Part shown: positions 1 to 14,426 of the stretch, piece after piece
Position numbering within the stretch: the first letter of the stretch is position 1
Layout: every line of letters begins with the position of its first letter
Assembly: GCA_963513935.1 (NCBI GenBank)
Contig: OY740774.1
Coordinates: forward strand, 92,403,847-92,467,846
Length of the DNA: 64,000 nt
DNA from: Aphrophora alni
Taxonomy: Eukaryota; Arthropoda; Insecta; Hemiptera; Aphrophoridae
Direction of reading: 5' to 3'
Notes under the pieces: model-generated
The model's database searches: none
The model's input: the letters and a program-made list of their open reading frames with translations, nothing else
Told to the model about the DNA's origin: nothing
Translations under genes and position numbers: made by a program

Positions 1-1215
1 TGAACTGCGATTTATAGTACATCCCTCCCCAAACACCACACATCAACTTGTGTACCTTCCATAATCATGCGTGATTAGTGTCCATACCTCTCTTCTATCA
101 TCACTCTAGCAAACATCATTGTTTATTCAAAGCAATACATAGATTACACCATTAACGACCACATTCTGCAATGCTATGTTTAGTCGTAATGTAGTATTTT
201 TCAAACTAATGATTTATTATTTGCCTTTATTTTATGTATCACTCATTTTCTAATATTTATCTTAAATCTATTAGTATTATTGAACAATATCCATTATAAA
301 TGCAGAAAATGTCTTTAAAATGTATAGTTCTTTTGAATTACTGTATAAAAATAATAATAAAAAATAAATATAAAAAATTTAAAAAAAATAAAATTCTGAC
401 AACACCAATTACTTCTATAATAAGTTAATATTTTATAGAACTTAGTAATATCCACCAAAATGACAATAATTGTATTTTCATAGTCTTTAAATTAGGTATG
501 TCAAATACGTAAGGATTATCATTTACAAATTAATAATTAATATATTATTTTCGCAATAAGAACAATATTAAAAAAAATGTATCCCTCTAAACTCGTCAAT
601 TTTAATATCAACTAACATGGAATGGAATTTGGTTAGGTAAGTAAAAAATGGTGAATTATCTACAATTTACGAAAGGAGATTCTTTTGGGTAAATGAATCA
701 AAAAATTTAAAATAAATCTAAAATAAATAAGAGATCCTAACTCGCTTTACGGAAAGGTGAATACGCAATGCAATTTGTCACAAAGATTTGTTTTGTTATT
801 AAACATCAAACTTTAGGGTGTGTTCCTTGCATTTAAGTTGGCACATTGTTATAAATGGAAATATATGTATTTCGAAAGAGACGATAAGAAAAGTGTATTA
901 GCTGGAATATATAAAAAGTAGTTGAAGTTTCTAAAATTTATAATATATTTAAATTATAAATTCTTGCTTTAAATTATTTTTTTCAATTATTTAAAGCGTT
1001 TATGGATATTAAAAGGTATAAGCAGAATTATTTCATATTGTGTTTACTTTTTCATACTACTTAGATATTTTTGTATTGCTTTTTTAAATAATTTAAAGTT
1101 CATGTTAACAGCATCCTTAATATGCATAAGATCAATCGCTCAAGCATTCGATTTTGTTTGGAAAAATATTATGTTATTTATTGTAAATTATAACGTACAT
1201 AAAACATATTATTTG

Positions 1216-2160
1216 AATTTGTTTTATAATAAAAACATTTTCGTAGATTGTTAAAGCTATAGAGGTAATGAAACAAAAAGCTTATGCTATACTTTAATGA
1301 CGACGTTTGATAAGAATGTCTTTATTGTTCTTGAAAGTATTTAAAAATCCATCAAGCTTAAACGTCGACTCTTGTTAGAGTTTGGTAACAATAAACAGGC
1401 TTCCCTTCCTACGCAGTTTACTTTTAAAATAACGAGTCGTATATTGTGTTCTTACAATAAGTAAACACAGACAATGTATAAAATATGGTCGTCTTAAATA
1501 CTAATGATTTATTAAAATTTATTTTCACATCATAGTTTATATATATTAAGGACATTGACGTTTTAAAATTTATTATAAATTATATTTAAAAATTGCTTGT
1601 AAATAATGTCAGTTTTTATATATTTAAAGAAATTCCAACTTCAATGCTTTGAGTTAAATACAGTTTCGTTGATTTATTTATAGTTCATCATATTTATAAT
1701 TGTTTGTGAAAAATTTGATTTGTTTCAAAAAAGTCATTTTTATTTTATTAAAACTAGTTCTTAATTTCAAACTTTAAAAGAATGTTTATTTTTATATATA
1801 GATAAAGGTGAGTAATCCTTTGTCCTAAATAACAAAAATTAAATTTAAAATTAATAATAAATACAAAATATATTAACATAAAAATAATAGCAATGGTAAT
1901 AATTTTCCTAATTATTGTTAACTATGGATAGAATTACCAATTATCACGTTTGTGCTTAAAGTCTAAGATAGTTGTAAGCTTCCCATTGTTGTTATTTTGC
2001 CTGTTATCCTATATTGAAAATTGACTTGCGACAAACCTGCTAATGATAACATGGGTGAGATAATACAATAGTGTTCTCAGAAAAATTTCTAAAAAATACT
2101 ATTTTTAAGTTAGTTTTAGGGTAATATGAAATTACCAAAACATTCAGTTCCAACAGACCT
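1216..2160 (+). repeat. Diverged dispersed repeat, copy A
   Basis: Sequence around 1300-1600 aligns by eye, in the same orientation, with 33100-33370. Both share blocks such as GATAAGAA, GTATTTAAAAATC and GATCAAGCTT-like, then GT(A/C)GCATATTGTGTTCTTA-like and AATAAGTAAAC-like. A second block, (GGGTGA/AGGTGA) followed by a CAATAGTGT(T/C)CTC motif and a later AAT(A/T)ACCAAAAC-like motif, links 2050-2150 with 33510-33605. Length and order of blocks suggest one old interspersed element. No coding capacity is seen and the class is unknown. Confidence 0.5.
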
Positions 2161-2519
2161 AAATAAAAATCCACTTCATAATAATTTGCGACGATTTTCA
2201 TTATTAAAATGTTTTGTACACATTCTCACACACCATAAATCATATTTACCCCAATTAAAATATATGAATTGTTATCCTAATACAATTTTTAGATATCTAT
2301 ATTTTATAACTGTAAGTAACATGTAATAATTATTTTCACAGCACAACATTATTTACGCTAAAAATTCATAAATTTTCTTACTACTTCATTTCAATTCTGT
2401 TATGGTGATGACCGTTAAACGTTCTAATACCGTTTATTCAATCATTCATTAATACATTACATTAAATAATACAATGACCATTGAATTAGCATTTATTCTT
2501 TTATTGGATAATCAATTGG

Positions 2520-2520
<1 letters not shown>

Positions 2521-2603
<83 letters not shown>
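2521..2603. repeat. (AT)n-(GT)n microsatellite
   Basis: About 70 bases of AT dinucleotides followed by GT dinucleotides, read directly. Confidence 0.97.
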
Positions 2604-3029
2604 AAAGTTCTAATAACAAATAATTATGTAAACCTAGATAACGTAGAAATTTATATCAACATTATTCCTCAAATTTTATAAATAAACAAATTCCTCTTCT
2701 TTATTTCTATAACAACATTAATACTGTATACATAGGACCATGAATATTCCATTTTTCATGAAATAATGAACAAGTATTTTCCAACGGTATTCAACAATAT
2801 TTCAATGAGTTTTGATCATACGGTTGACGAAAATTATAAACGGCTTGTATTAAAACCATGTTGGTTAAACTAATGGAAGGATCAATGTGTATGGTCATAT
2901 TGTGCTTTAGGCTGATCTCTATGAACTCGGAGAATTAGTATACACAATCATACAGTATATTTAAAAAAACAAATTTTTACATTTTAAAAGAATAACAGTC
3001 TCCATTTAGAAGTTTCCAAATATTCCTCA

Positions 3030-3170
3030 CGTTGCGTGTTTCAAATCAAGCAATTAACCTGTTTGCGCTTTTAGAAGCTATAAAGATAACAGAATATGAA
3101 TTCCATTCTGGATGTTTTAGACACGCAAAGTCATTGTGTAAAAATAATTTATAATATATTTTTAACTAAA
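3030..3170 (+). repeat. Dispersed repeat, partner of 14100-14235
   Basis: The block TGCGTGTTT...GCAATTAAC(C/T)TGTTTGCGCTTTTAG...TATAAAGATAA occurs here on plus and at 14177-14232 on minus. Similarity continues to an ACACGCAAA block on the far side (3121-3130 and 14133-14142). This is a small diverged interspersed repeat with no coding potential. Confidence 0.5.
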
Positions 3171-3729
3171 TATTGATAGTTAGTTAACTTTGAGTCCATT
3201 ATTCAAAGCTTTTGTTATTGACTCATAACAACAACAAATAGTAATTATACTGTTTAGTTTTTATCTTCTAGGTTATTTACAAATTGTAAATAAGAGATTG
3301 AAATATCTTTAAGAGATTGAAAGTTTTTTAACTTTCACTTGGATTAAAGTTGGAATTGAAAGAATTTACGAATAATTGTAGTATTAAGTAGATGAAGCAG
3401 CATTGAGGACGTATTTGAATCGCTTTATAACGGCAGCGATTATATGAGAAACTGTCCCTACGTAGAGATGGCTGAAACTCTGATTAAAACCATCAGACAT
3501 ATTTCCATCTTTTAAAGATTCAATGCTGGTGTTATATTGTTCTAACTACATACAAACAAGTTCGTAGTTATCTAGCAATAGATCTTCTACAACATTCTAT
3601 TAAACTAACTGTCATTGGAATCCTAGCATGAATAATTACAATTCAATAATTGAACATATTGAGTGTAGAGTTTGTTTTATTGTTATGCAGTTTCATGTAT
3701 ACTTTAATCGATAAAACATAAACATATAC

Positions 3730-3960
3730 GCAAAATTGTACTCCATAAATAGAACTTTCCAATTATTTTTATTCGGATTGCTGCAGTCGTATAAATTTGC
3801 CAATTAGTGTAGCTCACGCAATAGTTTCTAGAAAGATTTTATTGTCTCTGAGATAGTGGTGAAAACTCGGATAGTTCTCTGCTGTATTATAAAAGAGTAC
3901 ATAAGAATTCGGAGCCTGTTTATTTTAAAAATTAATGTATATTTTAAAATCAATTTAAAT
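3730..3960 (+). repeat. Dispersed repeat, partner of 7760-7950
   Basis: A GCCAATTAGT...GCTCACGC core with flanking CTGC..(A/T)ATAAA upstream and a GAT/TTTATT...GAG...GTGG downstream is present at about 3800-3870 and again, same strand, at about 7830-7890. The two copies are diverged. They contain no open frame of note. Confidence 0.4.
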
Positions 3961-6853
3961 TATGGGTAATATGTTCATCATGCATGAACCGTACTTGTAT
4001 AACTTATTTTCCCAAACATATTATAGGTAACGATTGTTCAAACATAAAGTAACAAGAATTTATTCTTTTAATTTTAATTTAGGTTTCGGGGTTCGCGTAT
4101 ATTTCTCCCATCAATGAAAATCATCCGCTCTTTATAAGTAACCACATAAACTGATAGGTCAGACAATTTCAATTAACACCATGATTCCGTGCTAAAACTT
4201 TAAACTCTGAATTTATGTCATTACAAATAAACAATATTATAGTGTTCTTATGATTGGATCTAAGTCAACTTTTGTTATTGGACAAATATTTAAAATCGTC
4301 AATATTTTTATTACGCAGTTTGGTTCGTTGACTTGCGATTATTAATGTAATATAACACATGAATTTTAGTTATAATGAAGACTCTGTAGCATATATTACG
4401 AATATCCACATAACACAATAATAAAGCATTTAGATTGTAAATTAAATTCAATTTATTCTAGCTAGTAATTAGTTTATAGATTAGCTGATAGGAATTCAAG
4501 AAATCTACAACGAAATCATTTCTAACAGTTCATGGAAATCTCATTACATCTGAATGCAGTGAGTTAGAAGACATAAAATCAGTTAATAGACACATATTTT
4601 TTCTTCATACAACATATTTTCCCCCACACCCACGTTTAAAAGCTAAATAACTAAATCTAATTCATCTTGGAACCCAATGCATTGTTATTTCCTGACAAAT
4701 TGAGCACTGCTCTGTAACGGAGTTTTCCATAATCAGTTAATCTTACAATATGAAATTATCTTTGGTTTCTAGTGGTTTAGCTGTAATTTTAGTATCATCA
4801 ATTTGATAAAAATAATTGTAATACAGTAATTGTAAAAATAAATCGAGTAAGACATATTGATTGGATGATTGCTTAACTATTTAAATTTTTCAAGTTTTTC
4901 CAAATCACCATCATATTGGGTGTAGTTTATTGCAATTATTACTTGTTTGCGTCATCACATTTTTAACGGAACTGATTTTGTTACGAATGTTACTTTCATT
5001 TCGTATGTAAGTAAAATTTTTATGGGAAGTAATAATTGGAAAAATAATTTTACTTGATGTACTGTGGTTTAATTCGAAAATACTATTATTTACACATCAA
5101 TTTTTTTGTATTGAAATTAAGACATATGTATAGTAAATAATTCTGAAATTTGTGAAACAAATTTTTTATTCTAATTTCTCTTGGGATATTTTTATTTAAT
5201 TTAAAAAAATAAATATACATTTTTTAGTTGCTTTAATCTATGAGTAATGTAAGTTGCAGATCTTAAGTATCAGAATTTTTTATGTTATTGTTGTTTATTA
5301 GAATACTTTCTTTCAATACTCAATTTGAAGACTTTTATAAAAAATAAAATTAAAATAATATACTCAACATAAGGGATTAAGACGGTGTTAAATGATATTT
5401 AAAATCTTGAAATTTAGTTTCTGAAGCAATGCATATAATTTAAATCAGATTTGATTATCATTACACGTTTATGGTTTGCATATATGTATTCTAAATACAC
5501 TGAATATCTAAGATAAGTGGTTTCTTCAACAAAATGTGTTTATACCACCAATATGTCTTCAGTGACTTTATGAGTCCAAAATAACACATGCTAGCCAACA
5601 GGAGGTAAGAGTTAAGGGATCATGGATCCCAAGGGTAGAATTAACCTTGTTACTTTATTTTCAATACACAATATTTACCATTCTTTATTCTGGAAAAACT
5701 TCGAAAAAGGAAACCAAAATATAGATTCTTGAAATAGAGTATTGGTGATATCCCTTATTATATTTTAATAGTTTTCTGAAGTAACTAATCCTAAGATTAC
5801 ATATTCCATAAAATGCATGTGAGTTTCAAATCTAGATTCATATTTTGTTTAAATCATTAAATATTTTGTAAGTGGCGTTCCTTATCCAAGATTTTATTAG
5901 AATTTGTGGAATATATTTTATTTTATTTTTTTGATTTCAATATTTTCCATTCACAACAAAATGAGAGAATTGTAAAATTGAGTTCATGCAGGTTAGGGCA
6001 TAAAGCCGGTATATTCTAATGACCAGGTTGGATAACTCAATAAAATAGAAATTAAATTAGAACACAATAGCTCACGAATAATACGTTATTACTGAAATGT
6101 GTTTCAATGATATTGTCACCATTGTCAATGACACATGAGCTACAAAACTTAAACTATAACTTCAGTGTCTGAATTTAGAAATGGTTTAATTGAATAATCA
6201 ATTAATGTCATATAAATATGTTATTTGGTACTATTTTGTTCATAATGGTTTTATGCAAATACTTGAATGATGCAAGTTTTTTATTTCATTATATCGTGTT
6301 TAAAAATGGGTATGAATATGTTTTAAAGAAAATAAGAAATATGGATGTATTTTGTGTTGTTTTGCAGTAGAAGTGAAAAACATTTTAGCAATAAGAAAAT
6401 ATATACTTTTCACTTAAAAATATTGTAGGTTATATTTTTTATTCTACAGGTCGACTGCTTCATTTTATTATTTCTATTCCTTTAATTTTCTTCTTTTCCC
6501 AGTATAGTTTAGTTTGTACTTTATGTTCTACTTACACTACTTCATACATGTTGTGTGTGGATGTGAATCGCCTTACATCGAAAAGGTAAATTGTTTCTTG
6601 GAAAACTTAATTTTTTGCTAAGGTTTTATTGTTATTTTATTTTATTGCGAAAGAGCACCCAGAAATACTATTATTTTAGTTTTTATGTTTCGAATAGCAT
6701 TCCGTCTTCATATTATTGAATATTTCAGATAAAACAGACAAAATAATTAAATTGATAATACAAAACAGGCAAATTTGAGGACAGAGACTTAAATATAACA
6801 CAAAGAAAACTAGTATTGTTTTATGTAATGGGGAATTAAACATATTTTTATTA

Positions 6854-6858
<5 letters not shown>

Positions 6859-6890
<32 letters not shown>
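6859..6890. repeat. Poly(A) run of 32
   Basis: Uninterrupted A run read directly. It may be the tail of an old retroposed sequence, but no element body is recognisable upstream. Confidence 0.9.
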
Positions 6891-6892
<2 letters not shown>

Positions 6893-7759
6893 ATAAAATA
6901 TATAAAAACGTAAAAGTAAAATTAGTATGTAATTTATTATTTGTTGCTCTTTCCTTAACTATCATTTGGTATATTTATATTAAAAATTGAGAATGATTTA
7001 TATAATATTTCCTCCCTAACGATAATATATCCTCTATTTTATAATGCTAAGACTGCAAGATAGTTGGTTAAATCATAAGAAAAAACTTGAAGGGGAATCA
7101 CTAAGTTTCCTTTATTTTAAGTTGTTATATAAATAATGTATTTCAATTATATGGTGGTTTTGTGTTTTAAATTATTTTAAATAAATATTTTCTTAAACGA
7201 ATAACAGGAAGAACTTAGGTAAATATTATATATAAAGTATAGACATAAAAACAATGCATACTTAATATTTTAGTATTTAAAAAGATTTAAGTTACGTTCA
7301 GAAAAACTGTACTCAATGGTTGCACCACTAAATGAAAAACGTCTAATAATAATACTCCACTTACTCGAGAATACAGAATTTTGGAGAATTTCAATTACAG
7401 ATAATGTAATTACGATCAAAATTGAATACAATATCCAAAGACAAGTGTGGAAAACATGTTTAATTTTCACATTCGGTTTCATATAATTGATTTGGTAAAA
7501 TTAATCTAATTCCAATAAACTTACATTATTAAATTCCCAGTTTCTTATTTAGTTCGCGTTTGTATAACACACATATAAAATACCAAAATATTAAAAACAA
7601 CTTTAGTTAAACAATATTGTAGTATTCACTACTTATTCCGTAAAAATTCACTTTTCATATAAATTATTATTAAAAAATTGTGTGAAAGTGCATTGTATGT
7701 ATTATATTGTAGCTTCCACAAGTATATTATTAAAATATAACCATTTACCACTCACAAGT

Positions 7760-7950
7760 ATATTCAGTAAAGTTAATACTAGATATATTTAATTGGATTC
7801 ATTCATATTGAACTGCTGACATATAAACTGGCCAATTAGTATCGCTCACGCGATTGTCTATAGATGGATTTATTCCCTATGAGGGGTGGAGAGAAATCAG
7901 AGTGGGTACTTCAAGTTTGTTTATAATTAAAAATAATGTACAATTTATTT
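7760..7950 (+). repeat. Dispersed repeat, partner of 3730-3960
   Basis: Diverged second copy of the repeat at 3730-3960; the shared core GCCAATTAGT...GCTCACGC lies at about 7830-7851. Confidence 0.4.
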
Positions 7951-9030
7951 AAAAGAAAAAATAATAATAAAATATATCCATTATACTTAAAATTAAGTTT
8001 TAATTTTAAATTACCAATTTAAGCATTCAATACAAACATATAAAGATAACAATAGAGATTTGCTAAACAAAGGCACACAGATGTATTAGCACTAGTAAAT
8101 ATGTTATGTAATTATCCGCTAAGAAAATATATTCGCTTTTCTATAGATAGAGAATGTTGCTCACTTTGGAACATATGTAGACTGTCGTTTGAAGTGAAAC
8201 AAAGTGCTTAAAACGTATTATTTATTTACAGCTTGTCAGAAACATGCAAGTCGTACAAATAGATAGAAAGGTTGTCTGCCTTGGACATTTCTATTTGTTT
8301 AAATTTAGGACGGAAACGAAAACTAATTTAGATACATTTTAACACCTTTAATATTTTTATACTCTTATCGCTCTGTTCGTTTTATGGTTTTCACTATGTT
8401 TCTGTTACGAATAAACAAAGTAACATTATCACAAATGATTTTTAATTTATGCAATGTTTGACAGTAAAATAAAAAAACCAAATATTTGCGAAAGAATATT
8501 ATGGGCAAAAGGACTGTGCGATATATTAATAAAATATACAAAAAAAAAACATTACAGAAAATATCGTACTTATAAATATGTATACAAGCAATTAACATCA
8601 CTAAATATTTCGTCACCAAAATTGTGAGTTTGTTAGTTGCCAGAACAACAAACCACATTAGCATAAACAAAATTTATACATATAAGGTCCTGTTTCGCAT
8701 GTTCCACAAACGCGTAATTTATATACGATTCTAACTCTAAGGTTTGAAGGTTTAATTTTTCGTAACTTGTTTAAAGTTAAGGGTTTTGGAGATGTTTAAA
8801 ATTATAACTTTTTTAAGTTATTTTTTTTTAACAAAGTGGGTTGTGTTTGGTACATTAGTAAATAGTAAAAGGCTTATACCATAATTAAACTAACCAACTC
8901 ATCTACTTCTGTTGTTACAGAGAGTTTTTGTAAAACAAACAAAATGGCAGATTGCGACTAAACTAACGCGAATTGGTGAAAAATATTCTTTAAAATGTAC
9001 ATTTATTTGTATATGTAGAATGGGATCTCC

Positions 9031-9066
9031 TATGGCGCACTATCGTTTTTTGTATAGTGCGTCATA
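9031..9066. other. 13-bp stem hairpin
   Basis: TATGGCGCACTAT and ATAGTGCGTCATA pair over 13 positions, with one G-T pair, around a 10-base loop. It is GC-richer than its surroundings. Pairing does not extend far enough for a typical microRNA precursor. Confidence 0.5.
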
Positions 9067-12044
9067 TATGTACCTTGTACAAGGCTCATGCTTCCATTGT
9101 TTAATAAACTCCCGTCTTAAGCGTAAATAGTATACGAATGTAGCTTTAACGTAAAAAAAGATTTAGCCAACTTATTCCAGAATCCTAATATTTTCCAATA
9201 TCGGTACTCCAGTTACTTTCATCCGAATTATTATCTGTATTCTTATATATTGAGTCAATAAGTTCAAAATATATACTATTATTATTACATTTATTTAATC
9301 TTCTAACTATATAAAGGGGGCCGACTATATGCACTGTCGTAAGGGATGCTATATTATCCGACCACAACACCACCAAACTTATGAAATGAAACTAGATATT
9401 TACATAATTATAATCGTCGTGTTAAAATCTCTTTACGTTTTTAAACTAATAAGATATTTAGAACAAAGTATATTATTGCAGATTTCAACTTATATAATAT
9501 AATAATATCAAGTATACTATTATAGAATTCAACAAAACATCAAGAAAATTATTTCCATGGATTCGTGTTTTTACTTGAAGCAGTTGTTTTCGAATTTCTT
9601 GAAGTAATTAATCGATTTATATTTAGTATTATATTACGGTTTTTTTATTCTATATTTACGTTTTTGCAGCCATTGTCATTAAAACATTCAATATTGTTTT
9701 ACTTTACATAAGATTCAGTAATAGTTAGTTATTTAAAATTACATTTTACTACTATCAGTTACAACTAAAAACAAATAGATAATATTAATATAAAATATTT
9801 TGAATTAAGAATAACATAATCTCTTAATATTATTAATTCATTGTAATTTATTTTTGTTTTTTTAAGTGTTATATACACACTAGTAATAGATCAATAAACT
9901 TAATATAAAATAGGCTACTGAATATAAAAGAGGCTGTCCTGAATATTTACTTGACAAAATGTAATTTTAAATAAAGAGAAAAAACTTGCAGCTAGTACAA
10001 CCTATAATAACCACGTTTATTTGTCATCACAGTATTTGTGATGCATATTGAAAATGGTTCCCATTATTTTTTTCTAATTGCAGTTAAGGCAAAGCATACA
10101 TTTATAGCGCCATACCATTCTGTACAACGTAATTACAAGAACCCAAGCTTTCAGATGAGATATATATATATTCATTAACTACTTATATTATATAATTTTT
10201 TTGCACAATTTCAACTCATTATCACAAATTGTAAAGTATATGTATTTTTCATTTATTTTATATATTTCTTAAAGTATGAATAAATAGAAACTGTATCCAT
10301 ATTGATATACCTCAATAAAATTAATTAAAATAATAAATACATAATATTCTCAAGAGGAATAATGTGATTTTTCAAATCAACAGCTTTGTTCTTTGGACAT
10401 TTTTTTAAACTATACAATTTAAATTTATTCATAGACTAAAGTTTACATTATTAGTTCAAACAGACGATAAACAATATTTAGCAGTAACAACAATAACATT
10501 TATGTTTGATTTAAATCTTTATCCAAATTTAAATTGCTTGAAATATAGTTTTATCACAGAATAAATAAGATGAATTTCTAATTTTCACTATATAAAATTT
10601 TAATTTTGAGAGGATAATTCTGCCTATATTAATAGTAATTTATCCCAGGGCGGAATTAATCCTGATGCACATAAACCTAATGGAAATTGTTATGACAATT
10701 TTAATGAGTTTTTGGGACTATAATTCCAAACATAATAATTTAAGTCCTTAAACCTTTACATTTTCTATCAATAGTAACACTTCACTTTATCCTTATTACG
10801 CTGAGGGACCCCTTAGCTTTTAGCCCTCCAAAAAAAAAATCCTGAACCACTCAGAGGCAAATTAATATACGCTGGTCTGTCTTCACCACCTGCTGTATTG
10901 ACATCCGGTTATCCCTTGACGTTAGGGCGAAGACAATAATTTTTCATTAAAATATGGAACATATGGTCCTGCAATATTAACTTACTTAGTCCCCTTAGGT
11001 TATGGGTATGTTTCAAGTTATATAAACCTATTGATTCCATTACGGGTATTCGAAAGATATAAAGTATACCGTAAAAATACAAAATATAAATAAATTTATT
11101 TCATTAAACAATGAAATAAACTTCACATTCTTTATTTTGTTTATATATTTCATTTTTTATGTAAATTGCTTACATTTATTATTAACTCAATAATATTCTC
11201 TCTTGGTGTACAATGTTTTAATTAGATTGAATATTGATAAATTTGTGTTTATAGTGAAGGAGCCAAATTTAAAATATAATGGTTTAGTAAATTCAAAACA
11301 AATTTATTTATTATATACAGATATCATTTTGTAAGTTACAAAACATTTTCTATTTTTACCTAATTAAGTTATGCAAATTTGTTTGTAATATGTTTGATTC
11401 CTTATTTATTTCCACGTCAACTATATTAATATGTCATCAAAAAAGAAAATATTAAATGTTTGTTATTCAAAGGGTGTTCTGGCAGTAAATTTGTTTTAAA
11501 TTATTAAACTTGTAAAATTCAAACTATTTCCTTCGTCACAGAGATCATGACATGCCGAAGGTCTATTTCAAGCCATACTTAAACACAACTCTCCCCATGG
11601 GAAATTAGGGATCAAAGAAATTACCGCAATTTATATGTTCGGCGTTCAATACAAGACAATAACCATTATAGTAGTCGTGTCAGAGAACTAAGTTTCAACG
11701 TAACTGTAACATGGTATGTTAGCGCAATCTATAAAAGAAGGGTAAACTAGGTACATCTCCTTCATTAAACCATACAATATAAAAATAGAAAAATATGTAA
11801 TATTAGGCATCTGTTTCCTAATACAATTACTACAGTAGATCATTAGTACTGTTTTACAAATTGTTTAATACATATCCGTAATAAGGGAAATGCGGTAGAG
11901 TAAATATTTCATGGAAAGTAAGTCCCTAAGTTATTACAATTATGTTTTGCAGGATACTAAATACCTATTGGATGTCCTTTTATAGAAACATTACTGCATA
12001 TTTAAAGAAATTATTGCACATAATTTTTTTTGTATGATAGTGAA

Positions 12045-12051
12045 ATATATA

Positions 12052-12090
<39 letters not shown>
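12045..12090. repeat. (AT)n microsatellite
   Basis: Direct reading, with one TA phase shift near 12055. Confidence 0.95.
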
Positions 12091-12093
<3 letters not shown>

Positions 12094-14099
12094 GTGAAAA
12101 TTTTTAAAATAAATAATATCGTTTTATATTGATGTTTATATTTTGGGTAATTTGAGTTTAAATATTTTAAAATTTGAATAAAATAAAATAATATTTATTT
12201 TCATCGATGAGTAAGCTGTGAAAAGTTTATGTATGACTACAAATAATGTTCATTCATAAAATAATATATATTTATGAATACAATCTGAAAGTACACGGGA
12301 GGATAAGAATTATAAAATGTTATTGAAAAAGATAATATCTATTTAGTTTGTGTTAACGTAAGTGTTAGTTCATTTTATTAAGATTTTCTTCTGTATTTTC
12401 ATAAGTTTATTTTATTCATAAGATAATATATTCTCTAAAATAATTAGGAATAGATACACATGAAGTACGCAATTGCATACATACAATGAAAATGTATTAT
12501 TAACGTTAATTGTTCTGACATTCCAACATTCTTACGTAAATAATATACAATTTTACATACATATAACTCACTTCAAATTTAAAATGGTATATGGTCTCTA
12601 CTACTTTAGAACTATCTTGTATATTTTACAATATCAAACTTATTACTCTATATATTTTAGCGATCGCATTCATTCATAACGTAAATTTAGAGTATTTGTG
12701 TTAAACTCTTACCCTTCCTTTATCAAAATCTCGTTTATAACGCTTCCAACCCATACCTCTTTTTGGAGAACCTCTTGAACAGTGGAACGTATTCCTTTTT
12801 CTGCTTTAGTGAGGGTTTGAGGGAATATCCCTCGTAAAATGTGATGATTTGTGTTGAATAGAGAATAGTCCCGTGCTTCTTCGTAAAATGATTAGCTCTC
12901 TGTGTGAAACTAAGTAATATTCACAATGCTTACTCATGGTAACGTCTTAACGTAGCATTTCATTCGTTTACTCGTCAATAAATGTATGTATATAAAATCT
13001 GTGTTACGAATGATGAAAGAAAAATATATATACTGTAAAACAATAAATCCACATATTTCATGCTCTTTACTTAATAAAAACATATCCAGTAATATTATGT
13101 CTGTTAGACATATTTAAACTGTTCATAATTACTAGTTCTTGATTCTTGAAACCAATTAATTGTTTTAAGGTGTGTCATCGGCAAAGAATTATTACTCTTA
13201 GTGAAATTCCGCCTATAGGGAAACTTCTTATAATAATAAAACGCGTCTACTATGACAAACTAGTACCACATACTGTCGTGGACATTCTTTGCAGCATGTG
13301 GTGAAATTCAAAATTTATAAAGAAAGAAAAAAGTTAAATAACAATTCTAACTAGTAAAACTATACATTCATTTTGCATAGAGCTGCTCTCAAAGTGTGAT
13401 GTAATATGAAATGAAGATAATGGAACTAGAGAGAGTTTTAATTCAAGAGATGTAATGAGAATCTGTAGGTGAGTTTGGTGTAATGGGGATTGAAAGGTTC
13501 AATCGAATGTAATGTTTTATGTCAAGACATTTAGTACTTTTGTATTGGTTAATACCTCTTAACAGATATCGCACTAATTTTGTTATAGAAGGTTTGAGAC
13601 AGAATTACATTCACCTATAACTGTGGGCCGTTTCCAAAATAATCGTTACTCCCTTTAGTTGTTGATATAAAAACATCTTTCTATTCCAATTTTGATCCAA
13701 TTGAAGGGTAAATGAAAAAAATCATGTCTAGTTGGAAATAAACTAAAATGAATTTATGCAAGGTGTAAATGTTTTATGTGAGTAATAAAAGCCACTTTTA
13801 ACTTTATGCAAACGCAAAGTTCACTTACAATAAGCCATTACTTTAACATATATTAATATTATATACATTTTTTATCCTAGAATGCACTAAATTAATTTGA
13901 GTGGGTTTTCCACTCCAAGTACCCTACTGTCCTAAGTTCTGTTAACACATTTAGATCAACTCTAATTTCAAAATCTGTTACGTATTAAGGCTTTAAGAAA
14001 TAGCTTTTGTAAATAAAGTATTTGTTACGTATCAATCCTATTAGAAGTTGAGACAATGCATGTAGTAGCAGGAAAATGTTCTAATATTAATTAATTTAA

Positions 14100-14235
14100 T
14101 TAATATCCGACTAAATATATTCACAGGTAATAAGTTTGCGTGTACTCAACTTTTAGACTATAATTAATTTACTTTATCTTTATGGTTCCTAAAAGCGCAA
14201 ACAAGTTAATTGCCTCGTTTAAAAACACGCAATAT
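14100..14235 (-). repeat. Dispersed repeat, inverted partner of 3030-3170
   Basis: Reverse complement of this segment matches 3030-3170 with scattered mismatches; the best block is the GCGCTTTTAG...TATAAAGATAA core. Confidence 0.5.
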
Positions 14236-14426
14236 TATGTATATTTATAATCTTTTAAAGGGAAACACTTTAAAATATAACCCTAAAATACATTAGGAGA
14301 GATTGTGTGATTATTCATCTTGTGCGTCAGGGACGGTCTAACTTTCATTATGATTCTGGCTCACCCTTCTGTCATCCTCATTTATCTATCTACCTAGTTA
14401 TTGAATTTTTAACGTTTTAAAGTTCT

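Larger units (their letters stand above)
1..12000. other. AT-rich non-coding DNA, no gene recognised
   Basis: Short open frames here (under about 100 codons) show no recognisable domain and are scattered on both strands as expected by chance in AT-rich DNA. The stretch holds microsatellites, a 32-base poly(A) run, members of three diverged dispersed repeats (about 1216-2160, 3030-3170 and 3730-3960 / 7760-7950) and a hairpin at 9031-9066. GC-richer patches at about 5580-5640 and 10640-10930 gave no coding match that I recognise. Intronic or intergenic origin cannot be told apart. Confidence 0.6.

Noticed and set aside
8365..8670. 101-aa hydrophobic frame on minus
   Set aside because: No recognisable domain, AT-driven composition, no promoter or polyadenylation context.
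13440..13520. tRNA-like B box (GGTTCAATCGA)
   Set aside because: No matching A box or cloverleaf could be drawn around it.
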